From the NCBI GenBank assembly GCA_051888795.1, contig JBJFCD010000049.1, positions 1-19,463 of the forward strand: 19,463 nucleotides of DNA, read 5' to 3'. The translations under genes were made by a program, and so were the position numbers. Each line of letters begins with the position of its first letter. Position 1 is the first letter of the stretch. This stretch comes from MD308 sp051888795. GTDB lineage: Bacteria > Bacillota > Clostridia > Lachnospirales > Lachnospiraceae. The notes beneath the pieces are model-generated. The model was not told the DNA's origin. It did no database searches and saw only the letters and a list, made by a program, of their open reading frames with translations. Shown here piece by piece: positions 13,627-19,463 of this stretch.

Positions 13627-14514
13627 ATGAAATCATTAAGTGAAAGAAAAAATAAAGAATTTGTTTTACAAACCATATATGCTGTTGCCGGAAATCTGAT
13701 ATATTGTTTAGGGTTTAATTTGCTTATTGTACCTATGAAGCTCTATAGTGCAGGATTTATGGGTATTGCTCAGCTGGCAGAATTATTATGCAGACAGGGA
13801 TTGCATATTCCTGTTCCGGCTTCACTTAATCTTACAGGTATTATTTATTTTGTAATGAATGTACCTTTAATGTACATGGGGTATAAAATCCTCGGAAAAG
13901 AATTTGCAGTAAAAACACTGGCAATGACAGGGCTTATGAGTGCTCTTCTCGTAGTGATCCCGGTCCCGAAGGTGCCAATCGTGGAAGATTACCTGACGGC
14001 TTGTATTATCGGAGGAATTGTATGTGGTGTAGGAGATGGACTTATCCTCAGAGGAAGATCTTCTGCCGGAGGTCAGGATATCATTGGACTGTGCTGTGCA
14101 AAAAAGTATCCGAATTTCAGTGTAGGGAAAGTAGCAATTATAATAAACATTTTTGTATATGGAGTATGCTTATTCCTGTTTAATATAGAAATCGTTATTT
14201 ATTCTTTGATTTTTGCAACTGTACTGTCAGTTGCCGTTGATAAAGTTCATGTCCAGAATATCAATACAAGTGTAATGATATTTACAAAAAAACTGGGAAT
14301 TTCAAAGGCAATCATGGAACAGATGGGACGAGGCGTGACGAATTGGGATGGAGAAGGTGCGTATACAAACGAGACATCATATATTCTGTATGTTATGATT
14401 TCTAAATATGAAGTGGCACAGATTAAGAAAATTGTGCACAGCATCGATCCGAAAGCATTTATGATTTTCACAGAAGGATGTTCCGTAGAAGGGAACTTTG
14501 AGAAGAGATTGTAA
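13627..14514 (+). CDS. YitT family membrane protein
   Basis: A 295-residue protein of the YitT/DUF161 group with a C-terminal DUF2179 domain. About five hydrophobic helices occupy residues ~17-195, with the family's GFMGIAQL near 39-46 and a loop GDGLILRGRSSAGGQDIIG near 137-155. The C-terminal soluble part (about 205-290) has NINTSVMIFTKK, GRGVTNWDGEGAYTN and IDPKAFMIFTEGCSVEG, typical of DUF2179. The biochemical role of the family is not established. I chose ATG 13627 because GAGGG lies 8 bases upstream; the open frame further upstream has no ribosome site. It is monocistronic, bounded by terminators on both sides. Confidence 0.92.
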   Translation: MKSLSERKNKEFVLQTIYAVAGNLIYCLGFNLLIVPMKLYSAGFMGIAQLAELLCRQGLHIPVPASLNLTGIIYFVMNVPLMYMGYKILGKEFAVKTLAMTGLMSALLVVIPVPKVPIVEDYLTACIIGGIVCGVGDGLILRGRSSAGGQDIIGLCCAKKYPNFSVGKVAIIINIFVYGVCLFLFNIEIVIYSLIFATVLSVAVDKVHVQNINTSVMIFTKKLGISKAIMEQMGRGVTNWDGEGAYTNETSYILYVMISKYEVAQIKKIVHSIDPKAFMIFTEGCSVEGNFEKRL

Positions 14515-14544
14515 GAAAATTTTTATATAGTAACAAATAATCAG

Positions 14545-14586
14545 GTGTAAAGTTTTTGGTGAATTTTGAAAACTTTGCACTTTTTT
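14545..14586 (+). terminator. Terminator after the YitT-family gene
   Basis: Stem GTGTAAAGTTTT (14545-14556) / AAAACTTTGCAC (14569-14580), 12 bp with one wobble pair and a 12-base loop, followed by six T residues (14581-14586). Confidence 0.88.
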
Positions 14587-14598
14587 GTTTAAAAATGC

Positions 14599-14625
14599 TG
14601 TAACGAAAGATATGATTTTCGGATA
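14599..14625 (+). promoter_or_regulatory. ECF-type promoter upstream of the sigma factor gene
   Basis: TGTAAC (14599-14604), a 15-base spacer, CGGATA (14620-14625). This resembles ECF promoters (TGAAAC/TGTAAC, about 16 bases, CGTATA-like) and sits 23 bases before the sigma ORF, where an autoregulated ECF promoter is expected. No sigma-A promoter of comparable quality is visible. Confidence 0.55.
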
Positions 14626-14648
14626 TATGGGTAAAGAGAGGTGAGAAA

Positions 14649-14942
14649 ATGCTGAATATGGATTCCATATATAATGAATATGCACAGATTGTATACAAAT
14701 TTTTGATGTCATTGTGCTATGAAGAGGACACTGCTGAGGAACTGACACAGGAGACGTTCTATCAGGCAGTGCGATGTTCGAACAAATATGATGGGACATG
14801 CAAGGTGTCTACGTGGCTATGTCAGATTGCCAAGCACTTGTGGTATCGGGAACTGGAACATAGAAAGAAAAAGAAGACAGAAACACTTACGGAAGAGATC
14901 GTAAGTATCAGTAAATCTCCGGATGAGGAAATTGAAATGTGA
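14649..14942 (+). CDS. Truncated ECF sigma factor: region 2 only
   Basis: A 97-residue product that contains a complete sigma-70 region 2: YNEYAQIVYKFLMSLCYEED (the residues contacting RNA polymerase beta-prime), AEELTQETFYQAVR and the -10-recognition helix STWLCQIAKHLWYRELEHRK. It then stops after SPDEEIEM. Full ECF sigmas have about 160-180 residues with a C-terminal region 4 that binds the -35 box; region 4 is absent here and no other frame downstream carries it, because the anti-sigma-like gene begins 20 bases before the stop. It is either a decayed gene from an internal deletion or a stand-alone region 2 that needs a partner. GAGAGGTGAG precedes the ATG; the ECF-like promoter is intact. 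Confidence 0.8.
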   Translation: MLNMDSIYNEYAQIVYKFLMSLCYEEDTAEELTQETFYQAVRCSNKYDGTCKVSTWLCQIAKHLWYRELEHRKKKKTETLTEEIVSISKSPDEEIEM

Positions 14943-15585
14943 GATTATCAGAGATTTACTCCCAAGTTATATTGATGAATTGACAAGTGAGGAAAGTAAT
15001 CAGGTAGTAGAGGAGCACTTAAGAGAGTGTGAAAAATGCCGTAAATATTTTGCGTCAATGAAGGAAGACATTCATTCAGAACGGCTAACGGAAGAAGAAA
15101 GAGAAAAAAGAAAGGAAGAAATTCAACCGTTACGGAAAGTTCGAAAAGTAAATTTTCGTCGGGTAATGAGTGCAATCTTTTTGACCGCTGTGATATGTGC
15201 AATTTTATTCGGTGCATATGAAATGTATTATGGATACGGGACGACCGCAGATTATAAAGATGTAAAAATCACTTATGAAAAAGTGAATGATGTAGTGACT
15301 GTAGGATTTCTTCCACAAAACGACAAAATATATATAACCATAGGAAAAGGTGAAAGAGGACTTGAGGTAGTGAAATATCGTGTCAGTCCATTAAAAAAAC
15401 CAATTCGGGCAGGTGGATATTACGGAGTAACATTTGTAGATGAAAACACGATTTTGAATCCTGAGGGCGGAGGGACAATAGACCTGACCGGAGAAGAAAC
15501 CATCACAATTAGTTTTGCAGATCAGACAAAAGAAGTGAAGATCATAGATCTCTATACAGAAAAAGGAATTGAAAACTTAAAATAG
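14923..15585 (+). CDS. Zinc-finger (zf-HC2) anti-sigma-like membrane protein
   Basis: A 220-residue single-pass membrane protein expected to hold an ECF sigma factor at the membrane. The N-terminal ZAS-type zinc site is C6 with H32-x3-C36-x2-C39 (EEHLRECEKC). A charged linker (50-75) leads to one membrane helix (about 82-98, VMSAIFLTAVICAILFGAY), then an extracytoplasmic beta-rich domain of unknown role (105-220). The residues KCEIIRDLLPSYIDELTSEE are the usual N-terminus of this family. Usually its start overlaps the end of the sigma factor's region 4; here it overlaps the end of region 2. ATG 14923 has no good ribosome site; TTG 14932, which gives the family's normal length, is an alternative. 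Translation is probably coupled to the sigma ORF. Confidence 0.82.
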   Translation: MRKLKCEIIRDLLPSYIDELTSEESNQVVEEHLRECEKCRKYFASMKEDIHSERLTEEEREKRKEEIQPLRKVRKVNFRRVMSAIFLTAVICAILFGAYEMYYGYGTTADYKDVKITYEKVNDVVTVGFLPQNDKIYITIGKGERGLEVVKYRVSPLKKPIRAGGYYGVTFVDENTILNPEGGGTIDLTGEETITISFADQTKEVKIIDLYTEKGIENLK

Positions 15586-15601
15586 GTACACCGTATTTTT
15601 C

Positions 15602-15644
15602 AATTTGGGACGTAGGCTTTTGCAAAAAGTCTACGTCCCAAATT
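15602..15644 (+). terminator. Long hairpin after the anti-sigma-like gene
   Basis: A 20-bp stem AATTTGGGACGTAGGCTTTT (15602-15621) and its complement at 15625-15644, with one G-T pair and a GCA loop. It starts 17 bases after the stop. The following tract is only AT-rich, but the stem is very stable. Its last two bases overlap the first PhoP-box repeat. Confidence 0.75.
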
Positions 15645-15700
15645 TACATATATTTAACACTCTTTCGATTTCAGATTTTACATTCGCCTTTTATGATAAT
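15643..15700 (+). promoter_or_regulatory. PhoP box and promoter of the pst operon
   Basis: TTTACA (15643-15648), five bases, TTAACA (15654-15659): exactly the 11-base-spaced TT-A-CA direct repeats bound by PhoP/PhoB-type regulators in Firmicutes. A further TTTACA (15677-15682) lies 12 bases before a -10 region TATGATAAT (15692-15700). There is no good -35 box, as expected of an activated promoter. The leader is about 50 bases to pstS. Predicted control: induction by phosphate starvation. Confidence 0.78.
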
Positions 15701-15757
15701 ACCTGTGAAGAAGATATAGAATAAATCAAAACTTTATGGAAAAAAGGAGAATGTAAA

Positions 15758-16681
15758 ATGAAAATGAAAAAGTTTATGGCAATTTTAGCTACAGTGGCTA
15801 TGGTAGGAAGTCTTGCAGTTGGCTGCGGAAGCTCTGATGCAGAAGAGAGCACAGAAGGAGAAGAGGCAGCTACTGAAGAAAGCGGTGATTGGGATTCTTC
15901 TATGGATATCACGATTGTGTCAAGAGAAGATGGTTCCGGTACAAGAGGAGCATTCATTGAATTGTTCGGAATTGAGGAAAAAGATGCAAATGGTGAGAAG
16001 ATTGATAATACGACTGAGGAAGCTCAGATTACAAATAGCACTTCTGTTATGATGACAACAGTTGCAGGTGATGAGTATGCAATCGGTTATATTTCACTTG
16101 GCTCTCTTGATGACAGTGTTAAGGCTGTAAAAATTGATGGTGCAGAAGCTACAGCAGAAAATGTTAAGAATGGTACATATAAAGTGTCCAGACCATTTAA
16201 CATTGCAACAAAGAATGATATGGATAATGAAGTTGCAACAGATTTTATCAATTTCATTATGAGTGCTGAGGGTCAGGCAATTGTAGAGGAGAATGGCTAC
16301 ATTCCGTTAGACGATGCACCAGCATTTGAAGGTACAAATCCAGAAGGTAAAGCAGTTGTTGGTGGTTCCTCTTCTGTATCACCGGTAATGGAAAAACTGA
16401 TCGAGGGTTATAAGGCTGTAAATGATAAGGCAGAGATTGAGCTTCAGACAACAGATTCTACAACAGGTATGACATCTACAATTGATGGAAGCTATGACAT
16501 TGGTATGGCATCCCGTGAACTGAAAGAAGAAGAAGCTGCAGAGCTTACAGGTCAGGTAATTGCAACAGATGGTATCGCAGTTGTTGTTAATAATAACAGT
16601 ACAGTAGATGAGCTTACAAGTGATCAGGTTAAAGCGATTTATACAGGCGAAGCTCTTACATGGGATGAGGTATTAAAATAA
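15758..16681 (+). CDS. pstS: Phosphate-binding lipoprotein PstS, apparently circularly permuted
   Basis: Extracellular phosphate-binding protein of the Pst importer, 307 residues, anchored through lipobox C23 (AVGC) and followed by an acidic linker. Context (pstCAB, phoU, PhoP box) and motifs identify it. In normal PstS the order is GAGSTF-like phosphate loop, STTG loop, DFGASD segment, then RxDGSGT and AIGY. Here SREDGSGTRGAF (55-66), AIGYISLG (108-115) and the helix ATDFINFIMSAEGQAIVEEN come first; after a linker (about 182-200) come GGSSSVSPVMEKL (202-214), TTDSTTGMTS (231-240), DIGMASRELK (247-256) and the terminal TGEALTWDEVLK. All halves are present once and the mature length is that of one domain. 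Ribosome site AAAGGAG. Confidence 0.9.
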   Translation: MKMKKFMAILATVAMVGSLAVGCGSSDAEESTEGEEAATEESGDWDSSMDITIVSREDGSGTRGAFIELFGIEEKDANGEKIDNTTEEAQITNSTSVMMTTVAGDEYAIGYISLGSLDDSVKAVKIDGAEATAENVKNGTYKVSRPFNIATKNDMDNEVATDFINFIMSAEGQAIVEENGYIPLDDAPAFEGTNPEGKAVVGGSSSVSPVMEKLIEGYKAVNDKAEIELQTTDSTTGMTSTIDGSYDIGMASRELKEEEAAELTGQVIATDGIAVVVNNNSTVDELTSDQVKAIYTGEALTWDEVLK

Positions 16682-16682
16682 T

Positions 16683-17576
16683 ATGAAAAGTAAAGCATGG
16701 ACTGAAAAGGTCATGCAGGGAGTGTTCTTCATTGCCGCCTGCGCTTCGGTGTTGGCGGTAGCTCTCATTTGTATCTTTCTTTTTGCAAATGGTATCCCTG
16801 CAATGAAGGAAATAGGATTTGGAAAATTTTTGACTGGAGAAATGTGGAAACCAAAGAACGAAATATTTGGAATTCTTCCTATGATTGTAGGAAGTCTGTA
16901 TGTGACAGCAGGTGCAATTATTTTTGGGGTTCCTATTGGAATTCTGACAGCTGTGTTCATGGCATTCTATTGCCCCAAAAAGATTTATAAACCACTGAAA
17001 ACTGCGACTGAACTTCTTGCGGGAATTCCTTCGGTTGTTTATGGATTCTTCGGTCTGGTGGTGCTTGTACCGGCAGTCCGGGAAATGTCAAGGACGCTCA
17101 GGGAAATGGGAGTGATTAAACAGGGAGGTAATGGAAGCAGTATACTTACGGCATCAATTCTTCTCGGTATGATGATTCTTCCCACAATTATTGGTCTTAC
17201 AGAGTCGTCACTCAGAGCGGTTCCGGAGCAATATTATGAAGGTGCGGTAGCACTTGGAGCGACTCACGAAAGAGCAATTTTCCGTGTAATCATTCCTGCG
17301 GCAAAATCCGGTGTGATTGCAGCAATCGTGCTTGGAGTAGGGCGCGCGATCGGTGAGACAATGGCTGTCATTATGGTTGCAGGAAATCAGGCGAGAATGC
17401 CATCAGGTATTTTCAAAGGAATTCGTACATTGACTGCCAATATAGTAATTGAGATGGGATATGCAGCGGGACTTCACAGAGAAGCGCTGATTGCAACAGG
17501 TGTAGTACTGTTTGTGTTCATCCTCATTATTAATTTTAGTGTAGCACTTCTGAACAGGAGGAATGACCATGAGTAG
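16683..17576 (+). CDS. pstC: Phosphate ABC transporter permease PstC
   Basis: Membrane permease of 297 residues that pairs with PstA to form the phosphate channel. Around six hydrophobic helices are visible. The PstC traits are the N-terminal helix with FANGIPAMKEIGFGKFLTG, the LLAGIPSVVYGFFGL segment (about 112-126) shared with PstA, and the ATPase-docking EAA-like loop YEGAVALGATHERAIFRVIIP (about 182-202), followed by GVGRAIGETMAVIMVAGN. It starts one base after the pstS stop, with GATGAGG in the end of pstS as ribosome site, so translation is coupled. Confidence 0.95.
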   Translation: MKSKAWTEKVMQGVFFIAACASVLAVALICIFLFANGIPAMKEIGFGKFLTGEMWKPKNEIFGILPMIVGSLYVTAGAIIFGVPIGILTAVFMAFYCPKKIYKPLKTATELLAGIPSVVYGFFGLVVLVPAVREMSRTLREMGVIKQGGNGSSILTASILLGMMILPTIIGLTESSLRAVPEQYYEGAVALGATHERAIFRVIIPAAKSGVIAAIVLGVGRAIGETMAVIMVAGNQARMPSGIFKGIRTLTANIVIEMGYAAGLHREALIATGVVLFVFILIINFSVALLNRRNDHE

Positions 17577-18432
17577 CAATAAAGTGACATTGGGACAAAA
17601 ATTAAAAACCTATAGAAGAACTCCGGGGTCTTTTCTTGTAATGCTGTTGGTAATGCTATCTGCAATTTTGACATTTACAGTACTTATCTTTTTGATTGCA
17701 TATATTTTAATTCATGGAGTACCTTATTTGAAACCATCACTCTTTTCACTGACATATAACTCGGAAAATGCATCATTGATGCCGGCGCTTTTCAATACGA
17801 TAATCATGACATTTCTTTCACTTTTGATTGCAGTTCCGTTTGGAATCTTTTCGGCGATATTTCTGGTGGAATATGCAAAACGAGGGAATAAATTTGTTGA
17901 GATCATCCGGTTGACTACCGAAACACTTCAGGGAATTCCGTCTATAGTATATGGCTTGTTTGGAATGTTATTTTTTGTAACAACATGTGGATGGGGATTT
18001 TCAATACTGGCAGGTGCTTTTACCCTGTCAATCATGGTTCTGCCTCTTATTATGAGAAGTACGGAAGAAGCACTTAAAGCAGTTCCGGATTCTTACAGAG
18101 AAGGAAGTTTTGGTCTGGGTGCCGGAAAACTCCGTACAGTATTTCGAATTGTTCTGCCCTCAGCGGTTCCCGGAATTCTGGCGGGTGTTATTCTTGCAAT
18201 CGGACGAATCGTAGGAGAGACAGCAGCTTTGATCTACACAGCAGGAACGGTAGCTGATTTCCCGAAAAATGTTATGAGTTCCGGACGGACACTTGCCGTT
18301 CATATGTATAATCTTGCCAGTGAAGGTCTGTATATGGATCAGGCATATGCGACGGCAGTTATTCTGCTGGTACTTGTAGTAGGAATTAACACACTTTCGG
18401 GTGTTGTGGCAAAACGATTGACGAAAGCCTAG
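17569..18432 (+). CDS. pstA: Phosphate ABC transporter permease PstA
   Basis: Second permease of the phosphate importer, 287 residues, about six helices. It carries TLQGIPSIVYGLFGM (about 124-138), the docking loop REGSFGLGAGKLRTVFRIVLP (about 184-204) and GRIVGETAALIYTAGT. The start is ATG 17569, because AGGAGG (17556-17561) lies 7 bases before it; the in-frame ATG at 17563 is only one base from that site. The gene overlaps pstC by 8 bases (ATGAGTAG). Confidence 0.95.
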   Translation: MSSNKVTLGQKLKTYRRTPGSFLVMLLVMLSAILTFTVLIFLIAYILIHGVPYLKPSLFSLTYNSENASLMPALFNTIIMTFLSLLIAVPFGIFSAIFLVEYAKRGNKFVEIIRLTTETLQGIPSIVYGLFGMLFFVTTCGWGFSILAGAFTLSIMVLPLIMRSTEEALKAVPDSYREGSFGLGAGKLRTVFRIVLPSAVPGILAGVILAIGRIVGETAALIYTAGTVADFPKNVMSSGRTLAVHMYNLASEGLYMDQAYATAVILLVLVVGINTLSGVVAKRLTKA

Positions 18433-18465
18433 CAAAAACAGATAAAACAGATAAGAGGACAGATT

Positions 18466-19215
18466 ATGAGTAAAATAAGTATAAAAAATATGGATTTATA
18501 TTACAGCGATTTTCACGCACTGAAAAATGTAAATCTGGAAATTGAACCGAATAAGATCACAGCATTTATCGGACCTTCCGGGTGTGGAAAATCAACATTG
18601 TTAAAGTCGATTAACCGTATGAATGATCTTGTAGAAGGGTGCCGTATTGAAGGCGATATTTTACTAGATGGTCAGGATATCTTTAAAGAGATTGATGTAA
18701 ATCTTCTGAGAAAAAGGGTGGGGATGGTGTTCCAGAAACCGAACCCGTTTCCAATGAGCATTTATGATAACATTGCATACGGACCAAGAACACATGGGAT
18801 CCATTCCAAAGCAAAACTGGATGATATCGTGGAGAAATCACTTCGGGATGCGGCAATCTGGGATGAGTGTAAAGACAGGTTAAAAAAGAGTGCTCTTGGG
18901 ATGTCTGGAGGACAACAGCAGAGACTGTGTATCGCAAGAGCCCTGGCGGTACAGCCGGAGGTACTGCTCATGGATGAGCCTACTTCTGCGTTGGATCCTA
19001 TTTCTACTTCAAAAATTGAAGACCTTGCGATGGAGCTTAAAAAAGATTATACTATTGTCATGGTCACACATAACATGCAGCAGGCAGTACGTGTATCTGA
19101 CAATACCGCCTTTTTCCTGTTGGGCGAGGTCATTGAATACAATGATACAGAAAAATTATTCTCAATACCGGCAGATAAAAGAACAGAAGATTATATTACA
19201 GGGAGGTTTGGTTAA
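18466..19215 (+). CDS. pstB: Phosphate ABC transporter ATP-binding protein PstB
   Basis: ATPase of the phosphate importer, 249 residues, full family length. Walker A GPSGCGKST (36-44), the PstB-specific INRMNDL after it (49-55), Q-loop VFQKPNPFPMSIYDNIAYG (Q90), signature MSGGQQQR (146-153), Walker B VLLMDEPTSALDP (166-178), switch H202 and the C-terminal DYITGRFG are all intact. A 33-base gap after pstA holds an AGAGGA ribosome site. The phoU start lies 3 bases past its stop. Confidence 0.97.
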   Translation: MSKISIKNMDLYYSDFHALKNVNLEIEPNKITAFIGPSGCGKSTLLKSINRMNDLVEGCRIEGDILLDGQDIFKEIDVNLLRKRVGMVFQKPNPFPMSIYDNIAYGPRTHGIHSKAKLDDIVEKSLRDAAIWDECKDRLKKSALGMSGGQQQRLCIARALAVQPEVLLMDEPTSALDPISTSKIEDLAMELKKDYTIVMVTHNMQQAVRVSDNTAFFLLGEVIEYNDTEKLFSIPADKRTEDYITGRFG

Positions 19216-19218
19216 GAT

Positions 19219-19463
19219 ATGCGTAATAAATTTGATATGCAGCTTGAACTATTGAATAATCAGCTTACTCATATGGGTGAGCTGTGTGAGGTTGCTATTA
19301 ATAAAGCAACATCAGCACTTTCTCAGGGAAGTATAGAACAGGCCAGAGAAGTCATTCAGGCAGATGAAGAAATCGACCAGATAGAAAAAGAGATTGAAAG
19401 TCTTTGTCTAAAGCTTCTTCTTCAGCAGCAGCCTGTTGCGAGAGATCTCAGACAGATTTCCGC
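19219..19463 (+). CDS. phoU: PhoU, phosphate signalling regulator (partial, 3' end missing)
   Basis: The first 81 codons are present; the window ends mid-gene. The protein links Pst transport to the PhoR/PhoP sensor and restrains phosphate uptake. The N-terminus (MRNKFDMQLELLNNQLTHMG, then ADEEIDQIEKEIESLCLKLL and QQQPVARDLRQIS) is the first three-helix bundle of PhoU, with the conserved E/D-rich metal-binding segment. GGGAGG inside the end of pstB is the ribosome site. It is the fifth gene of the operon. Confidence 0.95.
   Translation, partial: MRNKFDMQLELLNNQLTHMGELCEVAINKATSALSQGSIEQAREVIQADEEIDQIEKEIESLCLKLLLQQQPVARDLRQIS

Noticed and set aside
15758..16681. PstS as a truncated or frameshifted pseudogene
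   Set aside because: All conserved elements of a full domain are present once in a single open frame with intact signal peptide; only their order is changed.
17563..17568. ATG 17563 as the pstA start
   Set aside because: It is one base from the AGGAGG site; ATG 17569 has the correct 7-base spacing.
1..19463. Mobile element, prophage or defence island
   Set aside because: No integrase, transposase, phage or toxin-antitoxin gene was seen; gene content is housekeeping, transport and envelope with uniform codon character.

Overview
The window looks like a chromosomal stretch from a low-to-moderate GC Firmicute, most likely a gut Lachnospiraceae (Clostridia). The evidence is the long-form ribosomal protein L17 after rpoA, a modular [FeFe] hydrogenase next to a GltD-like flavoprotein, strong AGGAGG ribosome sites, sigma-A promoters, and single-gene ThrE, YitT and DUF families typical of that group. 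The genus assignment is inference. No tRNA, rRNA, CRISPR array, transposase or prophage gene was seen.

Layout. 1-915: end of the ribosomal/RNA polymerase operon (rpoA tail, an unusually long structured spacer, rplQ, terminator). 964-4635: two-gene hydrogenase operon, a NuoF-type Fe-S/GltD-like NAD(P)H oxidoreductase overlapping hydA. 4657-5651 (minus strand): bioY plus a DUF1284 gene, with a BirA-type operator over the bioY promoter. 5827-7032: a one-chain ThrE exporter transcribed away from bioY. 7083-8162 (minus): a secreted coiled-coil/SleB-type cell wall hydrolase with a long leader containing a 74-bp tandem duplication and a branched palindromic structure. 8517-10780: a DUF1444-like protein, a Cof-type HAD phosphatase and UppP, closely packed. 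10831-13226: a polar amino acid ABC transporter (lipoprotein, permease, ATPase) with an ARG-box-like palindrome at its promoter. 13382-13462: a 26-residue small membrane protein gene with its own terminator. 13627-14514: a YitT-family membrane protein. 14599-15585: an ECF sigma factor reduced to region 2, overlapping a zinc-finger anti-sigma-like membrane protein. 15643-19463: pstS-pstC-pstA-pstB-phoU (phoU cut by the window end) behind a good PhoP box.

How the genes fit together. The hydrogenase pair would dispose of fermentation electrons from NAD(P)H and ferredoxin as H2, or take H2 up. The transporters show a cell importing biotin, amino acids and phosphate under nutrient-specific control (BirA, ArgR-like and PhoP sites are all predicted from sequence). 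UppP and the SleB-like hydrolase serve the cell envelope. The most unusual observations are: PstS appears circularly permuted, with its conserved motifs in reversed lobe order; the sigma factor has lost its region 4 exactly where its partner gene begins, although an ECF-like promoter remains; the cell wall hydrolase has a structured, partly duplicated leader that I cannot assign to a known class; and the biotin transporter and threonine exporter promoters overlap with a BirA-type site. All functional statements rest on motifs read by eye; no database search was run.
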